Shown here: positions 47,395 to 59,001 of the stretch, piece after piece | Position numbering within the stretch: position 1 is the stretch's first letter | Layout of the letters: the number at the start of each line of letters is the position of its first letter | Program-made: the position numbers and the translations under genes | Assembly (NCBI RefSeq): GCF_947242115.1 | Contig: NC_074715.1 | Span: 27,134,376-27,198,375, forward strand | DNA: 64,000 nucleotides | Direction: 5' to 3' | Source: Biomphalaria glabrata | Taxonomy: Eukaryota; Mollusca; Gastropoda; Planorbidae | Notes under the pieces: model-generated | Seen by the model: only the letters and a program-made list of their open reading frames with translations | The model's database searches: none | Told to the model about the DNA's origin: nothing

Positions 47395-47645
47395 ACCATG
47401 ATCTTATCAGAGGGTTTTTAGTACAAGTAAAGTTCCCTTTTATGACCTTGCGATCTATAGGGCAGAGGATGTTATGGTCATCTGTTTCTATAGCCCACGG
47501 TTACCGAATCCGAAGATGCCAGCACAACGACCAACCGCCTTTGCTTTTCCCTAACTAATTTTAGGTACCCATTAGAGTTTGGTGGACTCAGAAGCATCGT
47601 AAAGATCCCGGAATTAAATGTTTCTCTCCTAATTGACGATACCAT
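47395..47645 (-). repeat. SINE body, family S2
   Basis: It shares the order TTCCCTTTTATGACCTTG, GTCATCTGTTTCTATAGCCC, CCATTAGAGTT with the copy at 2880-3131, without the tRNA head. Confidence 0.5.
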
Positions 47646-47699
47646 CGTTGAATTGACCTCATTAAATTAATGTTTAATTTTATAAACTTTATTTTGTGT

Positions 47700-47930
47700 T
47701 CTATAAAAAGAACATTCATTCCCCTTTAGTTCTAATAAACAACAAAGCTGTTGAAGCTTAATCATAACACGGGAGTGAAATAGTCATGAGCAAATGAAGA
47801 ATTCCGTCGAAACGTGGAAAAATAATTACGGAGAGAAAGAGTTAAAGCTCCAAGTCTTCACCAGGATTCGAACCCAAGACCCCTCGGTTCGGAAGCCTAG
47901 CGCTTACAAATTAGCCACCGTGTTCCCGTT
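47700..47930 (-). repeat. tRNA-derived SINE, family S4
   Basis: On the minus strand the head reads GGTGGCTAATTTGTAAGCGC (box A-like) and GGGTTCGAATCCTGG (box B, about 47865), followed by a body with CTCTTTCTCTCCGTAATTAT and CCACGTTTCGACGGAATTC. No acceptor-stem pairing, so it is not a tRNA gene. Confidence 0.65.
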
Positions 47931-47990
47931 TGTTGTATGAAGGAAGTTATAAAAGTCAATTCAAGATTTTGAAATCCTTTTCTTGAATCG

Positions 47991-48266
47991 TACCGCACAT
48001 CAGGTGGCTGACGTTTGGGTTGGACGGTGGTGTAGCTGCTTCTCTACCATACCGTACATCATAGTACACACATCAGGTGGCTGACCACGGGTTGGACGGT
48101 GGTGTAGCTGCTTCTCTACCATACCGCACATCGTGCTACACACATCAGGTGGCTGACCACGGGTTGGACGGTGGTGTAGCTGCTTCTCTACCATACCGCA
48201 CATCGTGCTACACACATCAGGTGGCTGACCACGGGTTGGACGGTGGTGTAGCTGCTTCTCTACCAT
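47991..48266 (+). repeat. 72-bp tandem repeat
   Basis: Nearly four units with CATCAGGTGGCTGACCACGG and TTGGACGGTGGTGTAGCTGC. The unit is a multiple of three, so open frames exist on both strands. Confidence 0.95.
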
Positions 48267-48269
48267 GGA

Positions 48270-50080
48270 GCTCCGGATCAGTAACAAAAATAAACAGAAA
48301 CTCTTGATATGTTTATTTCAATAATAAATAGTTTGTACACATTAAAATAAATATCAATTGTCCCCCTTCCAAGCGCAAAATAATATTCACTTACTGATTT
48401 ATTTATGTACTTACAAGATTTTTTAAACAAGCAAACGTATTCGCGTGAAGTTGTTTACACATATTCCTTTTACCAGTTGGCTGCCTCACTAAGACACTGT
48501 TTGAACTGATTTGCAACCTAAACACTTCTAGTGACGAAAAACCGCAAGCTGTTAAACCTTTGTATTTTATTTTCAGTATTATATATTCAGAGTAAATTTA
48601 TATAATACAATAAGCAAGACTTCCGTATTTTTAAAGCATCGTTTTACTATTTCCCTAAGTCAACTTATTTTAAATTGTTCTTCAGGCTTATTGTATTTTT
48701 TTTTCGAGACGGTAAAGATCTAAATTTTTTTTTGTTGCTATACAGCAAACGCTATTATGATTTCGTACTTGTAAAAATGTACATAATACCAGATCTAGAA
48801 TTTGGATCACTCACAGACTTGTTAGAGTGAATGTAAGGGATATTTCACAGAAAAATGTGTTTTCTTGGTGGGAACTGCTATTATTTTATATATTCCTGTG
48901 TTATAAAATTTTCAGGCTATTTTGAACGTAGTGTGGAAGCAGGGGCACTCAAAAGGGGTCAAATACACGATTACAATTAATATAACTAATTAATATAACA
49001 TAAAGGAGTATGCCTGTGAGGTCTTCTGTGAATGCATTTTTTCCTCTAGGTTTGAAAGTAACGGTTTAAAAAAATTGTAATACATAATTTCTCTGAAGAG
49101 CTATAAAGTGTTTTTGGTTCTATTGGAACCTTCAAGAAATGTTAACATGTTGCTTATACAATAAAAAGAACCTTGACCTCGACACGTATTACTACCTAAA
49201 AGTGGATTTCCCTACAGCCTTATTACGACCTACTGGAAAATTCCGTTTATGACACGCGGTTTGGGCGGGTGGGGAGTTAGTCTCAATGAACTTTTGAATG
49301 TATTCCTAATATTAAGTTGTGTAACTCTAAAATAACTTTAGTTCACTGACGCAATAGTAGATCTTTGTAAGCACTTTTAAGCACTGTCAGTTTTATAATA
49401 ACAGTTTATACTAGAAGAGTTATGAAATGAAGACACATTAACAATCAAATTCTATAATTTTTTTATTTTTTTTTTGTGAAGAACGTTGCTGGTAATTAAA
49501 TTCTTGCACTTTAATGTTTATTTTTTTAATATATCACTAGTTAAAAGTTAGGCAATCCACCACTGAATACCGGCAACTATTTATTTATATATTTTAAAAA
49601 AGCACTGATAAGGAACATATATAGGTCTGCACTTTTCATGTTTCTCTTTTATTGTTGTTGTTGAAAAACTGAATGTCTTAATACAATTATACAGCCTGTG
49701 TGAACTGTGTGACGGAGACAGCACTAAAGCCTTCTCTGTCACAGTGGGTGACTGTGGGTTAGTCTATCACCTGACCATCATTCGCCTTGGTGGATCAACC
49801 TGTACATAAACATCCAGTATATTGAGGACTTCATCCAACTTAAATCTGTGTTGAAGTAAATTTGAAGTAGAGTCACAACAATAAGTAAAATAGATCAATT
49901 CTTTTAATACTAATTCTAGATGACAGTCTTAGATTTGACTTTTCCAAATACAATCCTACTCTTTATTGAACTAAATCTTGTTGTGTGGAGTGGAAAGTTT
50001 AACAACAGTCTGCATACTTATACCTTGCAGGAAACTGCGCAGTACTCTGCAGTAGGTTATTTTAAGTGTGCTGTATAACA
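48270..50080. other. Mostly non-coding AT-rich stretch with one candidate exon
   Basis: No repeat boundaries recognised. A plus-strand candidate exon at 49695-49809 follows an acceptor-like ATTATACAG and reads LCELCDGDSTKAFSVTVGDC, then GLVYHLTIIRLGGSTCT and stop. It has four cysteines and no family I recognise, so I do not call it a gene. Minus-strand AATAAA signals occur near 48309. Confidence 0.3.
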
Positions 50081-50084
50081 ATAA

Positions 50085-51390
50085 TAATAATAAGGCTTGA
50101 CTTCGAGTCCGTAGTGAAGAATCCATTATTTCCCAAGGCTACGCAGCCCCAGCTGTGACCTACATATTTTGCCACACCAGGGCAAGCATTACCATTGTCC
50201 GCCGGTGGTCGATTAAGATTTTCTTATCGCTGTCTGCGTCTGTCCTCGGCAGCGTATTTTCTTTAGGTCTCTAATGTGTATCCTGCGGCCTTTGTGAGTG
50301 ACCTCACATGCTGTTCTGCATGCAACCAGGTGTTCTCTTCTATGTCAGCTAAGGTAAGTTGGCGCCTAAGCCAGTCTTTAAAGCGTTTCCGTGGGGCACC
50401 TCTGTTACGTCGACCGCTTTTCAGCTCACAAAAAAAAAAGACTGCTTTTGGCATACGTGCCTCCTCACTACGGGACCATACGGGATACGTAACTGTCGGA
50501 CCATAAGAAGTCCTTCTATACTGTCCATACCGGCGTCCAAAGTATTACAGGCCCTGGCCAGAAGGTTATCAACTTCTCTTGAAAGCGAGGCGTTTTTTGA
50601 TACTATACTTCCTAGATATGTGAAGTGGTCTACCACGTTAAGTAGCTGTTCATTTACGGTGATTCTTGGGGCTGAGTAGGTTTTATTGGGTGACTTCTGG
50701 AACATAACTTCTGTTTTCCCGAGGTTTATAGATAATCCGAAAGAGGCGGCAACGTATGCAAATTCGTTGACCGCGTTCTGGAGATCATGTTCATTGTGAG
50801 CTAGCAGGGCGCAATCATTAGCATAGAGAAGCTCTATTATGACCATTTCTTTTGTTTTTGTATGGTATAGTTGACGTCGAAGATTGAACACATTGCCGTC
50901 CGAACGAAACCTGATGTAGATGCCTTCGTGCAATCGCTGCCTCATTTGACTCAGCATTACGCCAAAGAAGATAGCGAATAGAGTAGTAGCAAGTACACAG
51001 CCATGCTTCAAGCCATTTTATATTGGGAAGTGATCAGACAGGTGACCATTGTATCTGATCTGGCCTTTTTGTACCACATGAAACTGCTTGAGAATGGATA
51101 GGAACGTAGATGGGCATCCGAGCCTGGCCAAAATCCTTTACAAACCATCGCGACTGATTGTGTCGAAAGCCTTGGTGAGATCCACAAAGGCAGCATGTAG
51201 GTTTCGGTTATGCTCTTTGCATTTTTCGTGTAATTTTGCAGAACAAATATCTTGTCAGATGTACCTCTACCGGCTCCGAAGCCACATTTGCTCTCAGATA
51301 ACACCGCGTCGACTAAAGAGTGGGTTAGTCGGTCAAGCAAGATCTTTCCTGCTACTGAAAGAAGTGTAATGCCTAGATAGTAGATTCACT
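50085..51390 (-). mobile_element. LINE, RT to C-terminal finger, 5' truncated
   Basis: The minus strand starts YYLGITLLSVAGKILLDRLT (reverse transcriptase block), continues with CGFGAGRGTSDKIFVLQN, the catalytic motif as YANDCALLAH (YADD changed to YAND), FGLSINLGKTEVMF, then FTYLGSIV, RRNRGAPRKRFKDWLRRQL and a C-terminal finger remnant CGKICRSQLGLRS. It ends in a (TTA)n tail at about 50085. Frameshifts occur at about 51010, 50450 and 50250. Same broad type as 28137-28748 and 37800-38195. Confidence 0.85.
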
Positions 51391-51644
51391 GCAATGTAGT
51401 AGCAATCTGTATCAACGAGTTCTTTCCCCTTTTAAAGGACCTTTTCTTGTTAGTTATTGGCTTTGTAATTTAGCTTAAAAAAAATCAAAACTAGATAAGT
51501 CCAATAATTGCTCATTGTCTGTTTGTCATTGATTGGCCATTCATTGTTGAACTTGAATAAATGAAGCTAAATTCACTGAACTTTTTATTAGTTAAGTTTT
51601 ACAAAGCTTACATCTTATCTAATCTTATCATATATATTATATAT

Positions 51645-52478
51645 ATATTACAGACGTTACTTTAAAAAAGAAGATAATTACGTCTTGCTCATTTTATGTG
51701 TCAATCTAGTCAGGCATGTTAATCAATGACTTAAACTCTGTTTAAGTCGTTGGTTTTCCATTCCCTAATGGCACTTGGATAGAAGGAGCACTTGTATGCA
51801 TTAGTTCTAGTGTATGGAATAAGAAATGTGCCTCTATCTTTGTATCTTTCTGAGTATTTCATTACGTTTTGTTTTTCTATTTGTAAGTTATGGTTTAGTG
51901 TTTTATGTATTATAGTTACTTTACTTTATATTCTTCTGTCCTGAATTGTCTCTAAATTTAGTGATTTTACTAATGGTGTAACTCTAATAAATTGGATATA
52001 TTCGTTTGCTATAAATATAAATGTTCTATTTTGTATTTGTTCGAGTTTCTTTATGTTTTCTTGAAATGATTGATCCCAAACAGAGAAAGCATATTCTAAT
52101 ATTGGCCTAACTAAAGTTTATTTTAATTGTATGTTCTTCTCTGATTTGTAAAAAAAATTCTTTTAACAAACCCTAATGATTTTTTTATACATCAATATTG
52201 AGATTCCATAAAAAACTTTTCTTTATTATTACAGCTAGATATTTGAGTTTTTAGTCTGTGTGACTGGTTTACCATGAATAAAGAAAGTAGTTTTTATTTG
52301 TTTTAGTTTTTTTTTTTTTGTTACTCTTAATAACTGACATTTTTCTGGGCGAAAAGACATACTCCGTTTTGACGCCCATTTCTGTAATTCATCTAATTCT
52401 TTTAGTACAATTTCTGTATCATGTGCTGTTTTTATCGTTTTTATATCTTATGCAATCATCTACAAATAATCTGACTTT
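51645..52478 (-). mobile_element. LINE, L2/CR1-like, RT end and C-terminus
   Basis: A second copy of the family at 26160-27083, same strand. The RT motif reads FVDD (about 52455-52466), and the 3' end is the ATTACAGACGTTACTTTAAA tail with TATATAT. It is 5' truncated where repeat U1 begins at 52480. It has several stops and shifts. Confidence 0.7.
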
Positions 52479-52479
52479 T

Positions 52480-52720
52480 TACCGGCCTCCGAAAGGGGAC
52501 GAGACGCTAATAGTTTTGTGTGGCCTGTCTGTCAGTCCGTCTGTCCCGTTTAGATATCAGAAACTAGAAGAGAAAATGAAAATCGGACACCATGATATTT
52601 TAGATCATTCAAAGTTCTGATGCAACGGCTACTTTTTTTCTTTTTTCGAATGTGAACCCTTTAATTTTTAAAATTATATATGCAAGCAGATTTCAAGTGA
52701 AGTAACGTTTTTTTAAAAGG
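52480..52720. repeat. Interspersed repeat U1
   Basis: Starts CCGGCCTCCGAAAGGGGACG and shares GTCTGTCAGTCCGTCTGTCC and TGATGCAACGGCTACTTTTT with the other U1 copies. Confidence 0.55.
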
Positions 52721-53054
52721 TCATGGACTTCTTCATTAATAATTTAAGCTTCTTGCAAAGATTCGCGCATTGGTACTAAAATAATTGCATCTAAGTTCAC
52801 AATGGTAAAAGTTTCATTATAAAATATATTTTCCATTAATTAACTAACTCATTGAATAGAATACTGATTCAAATGTTGTTTTAAAAAAAAAAAGGAATTT
52901 TGATACGAACTTCGTTTTAGTTATAAGTTTAAAAAAAAACAACTTTTATAAACTCGCAGTTTTGACATTTCTTTATTATAGCGGCCTACATCTCACAGTC
53001 TAAATAAGACTTAATAGAGCCCAGATCTATCTATCTATCTATCTATATATATAT
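52721..53054. other. Non-coding stretch ending in (TATC)/(TA) simple repeat
   Basis: Nothing recognised apart from the ATCT/TA run at about 53025-53054. Confidence 0.35.
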
Positions 53055-55005
53055 CATGGGCGTAGCCAGGGGGGGGGGGTTGGAGTTTAGTGACTGATCT
53101 TTTGATTTAATTTTGTTTATTTTAGGTGAAATTTTAATACTAAACCATCACTTGCCCTAACACAGCCAAGGGGATTTTAAGTTTAAAAACCCCTACCAGG
53201 GGGTTTTGAGTTGGAAACCCCCTACCAGGGGGTTAGAGGGGTTTTGAGTTTGAAACCCCTACCAAGGGGTTTTGAGTTTGAAACCCCATACCAGGGGGTT
53301 TTGAGTTTAAAACCCCCTACCAGGGGTTTTGAGTTTAAAACCCCCTACAAGGGGTTTTGGCATTTAAATCCCCCTCTTCTATAAAAAAAATGCAAACGAC
53401 AATCCCAAAATTCCAAGAGCACACCTAAGAAAGATTTTGATTTTAAACCCATCTCCAAAATTTACGATAAACCCCTTTTCAAAATACAAAAGCAAATTAC
53501 ACACTCAAAATTGTATGAGCGTAGCCAAAGGGGTTTTGAGTTTAAACCCCTCTTCAGCTGGGTTTGAAGCTAAAAATACCTCATCAATATAAAAAAAAGG
53601 AAATTACGCATTCAAAATGCTATGAGCGTAGGCAAAGGTTTTTTTTTAGTTTAAACCCCCTCCAGCGGGGTTTGAAGCTAAAAAATAAATCTTCAAAATA
53701 AAAACAAAATCAAATTTCGCAATCAAAATGCTATGAGGTAGCCAAGCTTATTGGGTGTTTTGAGTTTAAATTTCCCTTCAGAGGGTTTGATGCTAAAAAA
53801 ATACCTCTTCAATATAAAAAAAAAGCAAATTACACACTAAAATTCTTTGAGCTTAGCCAAGCCAATGGGGGGTTTTGAGTTTCAACCCCTTTCCTCCAGA
53901 TGGCTTTTGTAAAAGTTTAAAACCCCTCAAGATAGTTTTGAGTTTAAAATCCCCCTACAGAGCGTTTTAAGGTTGAAAGCCTCTCTCTTCAATATTATTT
54001 CTAAAGCAAACTACAGTCACCAAATTCTATGACAGTAGCTAAATGTGGTTTTGAATTTTAAAAAAAACAACTCCAGATATATTTTAGTTAAAAAAAAAAC
54101 CAACAGGTGATTTTGACGATAAAACTTCAATTTTCGATATAACAGCTAAAGCAAAATAGTCACCGAATTTTAAAATCGTAATCAAGAGAAGTTACACATC
54201 TACCAGTAGCTGGGCTCCATTAATAAAGTGCAATGAAATTGAAAAGCACTGAATGCGTCTCTACAAAGATGGCTAAGACTGATTTTAGGAGTCAGTTATA
54301 GAGATCGGGTCTAAATCAAGGAAATCCTATGCCGAAATGGTAGTCGACCCCTTAGTAAGACAGAGCGTCGCATGAGGTTTGCGGGACATGTTCTCTGACA
54401 AAATGAATTACACATAATAAGAGTTGCGATGACATCCTAGTACAACTTGGCGCCACACTTTCATGAAGGTCCTCAGAGCAGGTAAGAAGAGGCTTCGGAC
54501 ATTGCCAGTGACATATTTTTGTGGAAACAGCTTGCCAGCGAATGCGCCGAACGGCGCGGGAGGGTGTAAGCGTGACATCCATGTCGAAGGCGCCGGTGTA
54601 AGTCAGTAAGAATAGCACATTAGGTTTTTGAAATAAAACTTTTAAATAGCAAAATAATGCACTGTAGGTACCTAAGAATATGCATTTAGTTGGCTTTCAA
54701 TACCAGAAATACTTTTTGGCGGCAGGGCGAAGCTCCGCGATGGGGGAGCTCTCAGCGCTCCCCCAGACCCCTTACTGGCAGGGGCGAGGGGTCTACAACT
54801 TTTTCACTAACTCCAGAAAGAACCTATTCTTAGGCACAATTAACGCCTTCCAAAATAATAAAGGGTCAGAATGTAATAGAGATTGATTATTTACATACAC
54901 ACACACACACATCCATACAAACATATAGATATATACATAATTTTTTTCGGGGGGGGGGGTAAGAAAGAATCCCCCCCCCCGAAAAAAATCCTGGCTACGC
55001 CCATG
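53055..55005. mobile_element. Larger CATGGGCGTAGCC-family element
   Basis: Ends CATGGGCGTAGCC and GGCTACGCCCATG are perfect inverted repeats, and ATATATAT flanks both sides, consistent with an 8-bp duplication but lying in simple repeat. The left part (53160-53370) is a tandem of GGGGTTTTGAGTTTAAAACC-type units. To about 54120 follow diverged units of about 115 bp, each with GAGCGTAGCCAAAG and TTGAGTTTAAA. A LINE piece (54215-54610) is nested. Near 54735 is a GGGGGAGC/GCTCCCCC hairpin like that at 27388. No transposase frame. Confidence 0.75.
54215..54610 (+). mobile_element. LINE ORF2 C-terminal fragment
   Basis: The plus strand gives LQRWLRLILGVSYRDRV, ERRMRFAGHVL, then FHEGPQSR and LWKQLASECAERRGRV, the C-terminal block of a CR1/RTE-type ORF2, with several stops. 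Related to 32740-33095. Confidence 0.7.
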
Positions 55006-55603
55006 ATATATATATAGTTACAGTTATCCTTTTATTAATTTTTAATTCATTATTTTGCTTTGTATCGACTAACGGTAAATGTTACTTTTGATAGGTTGTA
55101 TATTTCGTTATTTCCCTTACTATATTTTGTATTTTCTCTCTCTTCCCAAGTTAAAATTGTGCATAATTATTCATAAAGTTGATGTCAATACATGAATAAA
55201 TAAAAAAAATTAGACAAATAATTAATTAAATAGTTAATTTATTTTGTTTTATATAAAAAAGAGAGCTTCGTCAGTCTTGAGATATATATAGTGCCAGGTG
55301 GGTTTTTTCGGGCTCATCTAGGGTACGATGTACTAGCCCGGTCTCCCCCTCCTGAACAGTGTAAACCAAAACAAAGAATGCTAGCATGTGAACAGAGAAG
55401 TAAATTGAACAACGAATAAATGTCATCGAAGACAAGATAAAATTAAAACATCATCGATTAGTCAACAATTGTTAAAAATGAACAATATTTAATACTACAT
55501 CATTATCACTTACTAACAAGGTATTTCCCTAAGTATCAATTTCATGGTGGTGAACAGGACATTAATAATAATTGTTCAAATAACAATAACACACCTCTCA
55601 CAC
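55006..55603. other. Non-coding stretch between transposons
   Basis: AT-rich, no exon or repeat end supported. Confidence 0.35.
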
Positions 55604-55708
55604 CACTAGCGGATCCAGAACTTTGGAGTGGGGGGGGGGGGTGATTTTTTTCCAAACCCTAACCCTAACGCCTAGTAAACCCTAACCCTATGCATAAACG
55701 TGCGTACA

Positions 55709-55710
<2 letters not shown>

Positions 55711-55774
<64 letters not shown>
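55711..55774 (+). repeat. (AT)n microsatellite
   Basis: About 31 AT units inside the hAT at 55604-59269. Confidence 0.95.
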
Positions 55775-55777
<3 letters not shown>

Positions 55778-55884
55778 AGAATAAAATAGCAATGTTTCTC
55801 AACCTTCGGCGAAAAAATTAAAAGTCATGTTGAGGCCTTTCTCTTGCAAGCTTGGGGGTCTGGGGGAGCGCTGTAAGATTATAA

Positions 55885-57140
55885 CAGTGGGGTTCGGGGC
55901 GAAGCCCCGACGCAAAAAGCGTTTTCTTGCATTTTTCACTGCAGAAACACATCCTTCTGACATCTACAGGTGTCAATGCCAGGTTGAATGGTGTAATACT
56001 GGGTTCTTGCTTCCTGAAGTACTCTAGACACGTGACAAGACAAACATTATACGACTGACTCAAGTCCGTTCAGCAGACAACATGAAGTTTATTTTTACTA
56101 AAATAATAATATACTGCACTCCTTGTTAGTGCTACAAGTCAAGAAATAATAAAAATCCTATCCGCATAACAGCGGTATCAAAAGTATCCAATACATGTCA
56201 GTTACTAATCAATCACGTCCGCATCTCAGCGGGTAACAATAAGAACAATTACTACTAGTGACACTGGAGCTTCAACTATAGATATCCATTGAAATACGAG
56301 TAATACCTTAATATTCAATAAGCACATAATGAAATCAGCTCTCAAATATTATTAATCAACAATCACTAGTCCATTGACTTTCATGCTATGTACATATATA
56401 TACACCAGTCCAGGAAGCAACGTCCAACCCTCCTGGACCCGGAGCAAGACCTTACTGACTTGATTTGACTTGACTGAACTCAAAGTCAACTTTATTCATT
56501 CTACTTCCTGTTTTCTACATCAGGAATTCCACGTGTCTTTTAAACTCTTAACATGACGTGAACTTTAGATCATGCAATGTCAACTAAGACTGTGACAACA
56601 GGTAATTATTTATCAGTGGGGTTCGGGGCGAAGCCCCGACGCCAAAAGCAATTTCTTGCAATCTTCACTGAAGAAACGCATTCTCCTGACATTTATAGCT
56701 CATTATTCATCAGTGGAGTTCGGGGTGAAGCCTCGACGCAAAAAGCATTTTCTTGCATTCTTCACTGCATAAACTTATTCTCCCTACATCTACAGCTCAT
56801 TATTTATTAGTGGGGTTCGAAAGCGATTTCTTGCATTATTCACTGAAGAAACGCATTCTCCCTACATCTACAGCTCATTATTTATTAGTGGGGTTCGAAA
56901 GCGATTTCTTGCATTATTCAATGAAGAAACGCATTCTCCTGACATTTATAGCTCATTATTTATCAGTGGGGTTCGGGCGAAGCCCCCACGCAAAAAGCAT
57001 TTTCTTGCATTCTTCACTGCAGAAACGCATTCTCCTGACATTTATAGCTCATTATTCATCAGTTGGGTTTCGGTTCGAAGCCCAATCACGAAAAGCATTT
57101 TCTTGCATTCTTCACTTAAGAAACGCATTCTCCTGACCTA
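55885..57140 (+). repeat. About 70-110 bp tandem units with GGGGCGAAGCCCC hairpin
   Basis: Seven or so units, each CAGTGGGGTTCGGGGCGAAG, CCCCGACGCAAAAAGC, TTTTCTTGCATTCTTCACTG, AAACGCATTCTCCTGACAT. Two shorter units lack the hairpin arm. The array is interrupted by the solo LTR at 55971-56597. Confidence 0.88.
55971..56597 (-). mobile_element. Solo LTR, family LTR-B (fossil)
   Basis: Minus orientation: it starts TGTCAC and ends TTGACA on its own strand. A 5-bp target duplication ACAGG flanks it (55966-55970 and 56598-56602), within a tandem unit of the host element. Homologous to 45777-46366. No internal retroelement part is attached. It is younger than the tandem array it interrupts. Confidence 0.7.
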
Positions 57141-58045
57141 AAGCTCATTATTCATCCTATTATAAAGGACCTTTTGAATAATGTTGAAAAATATTCTAAT
57201 ATAAATTTTTAGGCCCTTAATACATTGCAAATAAAACCGATTTGTTCCTTTAAAAGATAAGATACCCCACATCTTTAGATTAAGGCTTTGAGGATCGCCG
57301 CCGAAAAAAAAAAATATTCGATAAATAATATTCAACAAAATTCAAGCATAAATCGTGAGTTATAGTACAAAACTTATTTAACAAGAAAAATATCAGATTG
57401 AGTAAAGGTTGTGAAAAGGCGACTAGGAAAAGATTATCTGGGTTTAGAGCACATCTCAATCGTGACTCTTATACTGAAAAATTTCGTTTGAATTAAAACT
57501 TTTCCAAAGCAAAGTCTTTCTTAAAATAATTAAGATAAATTCATGTGAAATTACATAAACTCTGTCTGGAAAGGGGAGGGGGCGATAGAGTGAAAATGAT
57601 TAATCCTCACTCCTTTTTATAATTCTGCTAATGATTGCATTTGGCATTAAGAATAGGGTTGGGGCGACTCGATATAAGAATTTAATTTTATAGCATGTAT
57701 AAATTATATTAGTGACAGATTTTTTTATATTTTGTAATTTCTTAACTATAATACAAAAATAAAAAGTATTGGTTTGTCCCATGGGGGGAAAGTTATTGCA
57801 TGTATCGCCCCTCCCACCTGGTACAACCTTTTTTCATTTTATATTTACTAATGATAAAATTTGAGATTAGAGTGTGGTGCGACATAATATACAATGGGTT
57901 CACGTAGTTCATATTATATACATATTCAACTAATTTTGTTCACATACAATGATTTCTCCATAAAAATAGGACCGCCCCCCCCCAACAAGTTTTATTCCTA
58001 TAGATATTCAATTGATTCTGTTAGCAAGCTGTGATTTCTACATAT

Positions 58046-59001
58046 TGTTACAAATGACAGGGATAGGTAGAGGTCAACGTATGACCCCGGCGAGATAACA
58101 CAGCAGCGGTTGTTCTCTGGAATGTACATGTATCAACAAAGACAGGATGTGACGTGTCCTTACGTGTTATTCCAGAAGGTACTAGCAATGTCCAGTGACA
58201 GATAGAGGTCACAACTTGTGACCCCGGCAAGATGACACTGCAGCCGATGTTTTCTGGAATCTACATGTATAAACAAAGACAGGATGTGACGTTTCCTCAC
58301 GTGTTATTCCAGAGGATACTAGCCGTGTTTGTGCAACTTTGGACAAGCGATTAGGGACTCTATTTAAGCCAGAGAGTTAATGTGAAAGTCAGTCGTATGG
58401 AGTCGTGAGTTAGCCGTTACAGTCGATACAGACGATGTAAGACGTGTGCGGCTCTAGTGGAAGAGAAATGTGTACGACTCGATGCAAGTTAACTAGGGTA
58501 GAGTTAACTGGAGTGGACTACTGTCGTTAAAGTCTATACAGCGAACTACAGTGGACTTGAGCCGTTACAGTCGATACAGTCGATGTAAGACGTGGGCGGC
58601 TCTGATGTGGTAGACTGGAGTACGACTTGGTTCAGCTTTGGGAGACCTGGAGCGACACTGGGAAGTGTGTCGTTGGTCTGTTACGACTTGGTTCAGTTTT
58701 GGAGACCTGAAGCGACACTGGGAAGTGTGTCGTTGGTCTGTTCTGTGGAATACGACTCGGTGCAAGTTGAGAAGAGATGAATTGCAACGAAGTGAAGAGA
58801 TGAATTGCAACGAAGTATAGCTAATTGTAAACTGACAGATATTGTACATTCTTCTACGCTACATGTTACAGTGACGAATTGTTAGAGTTAATAGTCATTA
58901 AAGTTATATGAAACTGAAAGTTTAGTCGTCAAGTTCTTTACAGTGTTTTTATTTGTGTGCCTACTAATACTTCTAGCCAGAAGATTCAGAAATACGTAAC
59001 A
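58046..59001 (+). mobile_element. Solo LTR, family LTR-A (fossil)
   Basis: It begins TGTTAC and ends GTAACA, flanked by ATAT at 58042-58045 and 59002-59005. Close homologue of 19716-20620, slightly longer because of an internal duplication around 58620-58740. It lies inside the hAT at 55604-59269 and so is younger than that insertion. Confidence 0.65.

Noticed and set aside
47858-47930. tRNA gene on the minus strand
   Set aside because: Box A and B are present, but there is no acceptor-stem pairing and the body continues as a SINE.
47052-48307. Frames over the 10-bp and 72-bp tandems
   Set aside because: Repeat-driven open frames with no flanking coding sequence.
55654-55690. Telomere-like CCCTAA repeats
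   Set aside because: Only two pairs of units inside a transposon end; too short to mean an interstitial telomere.
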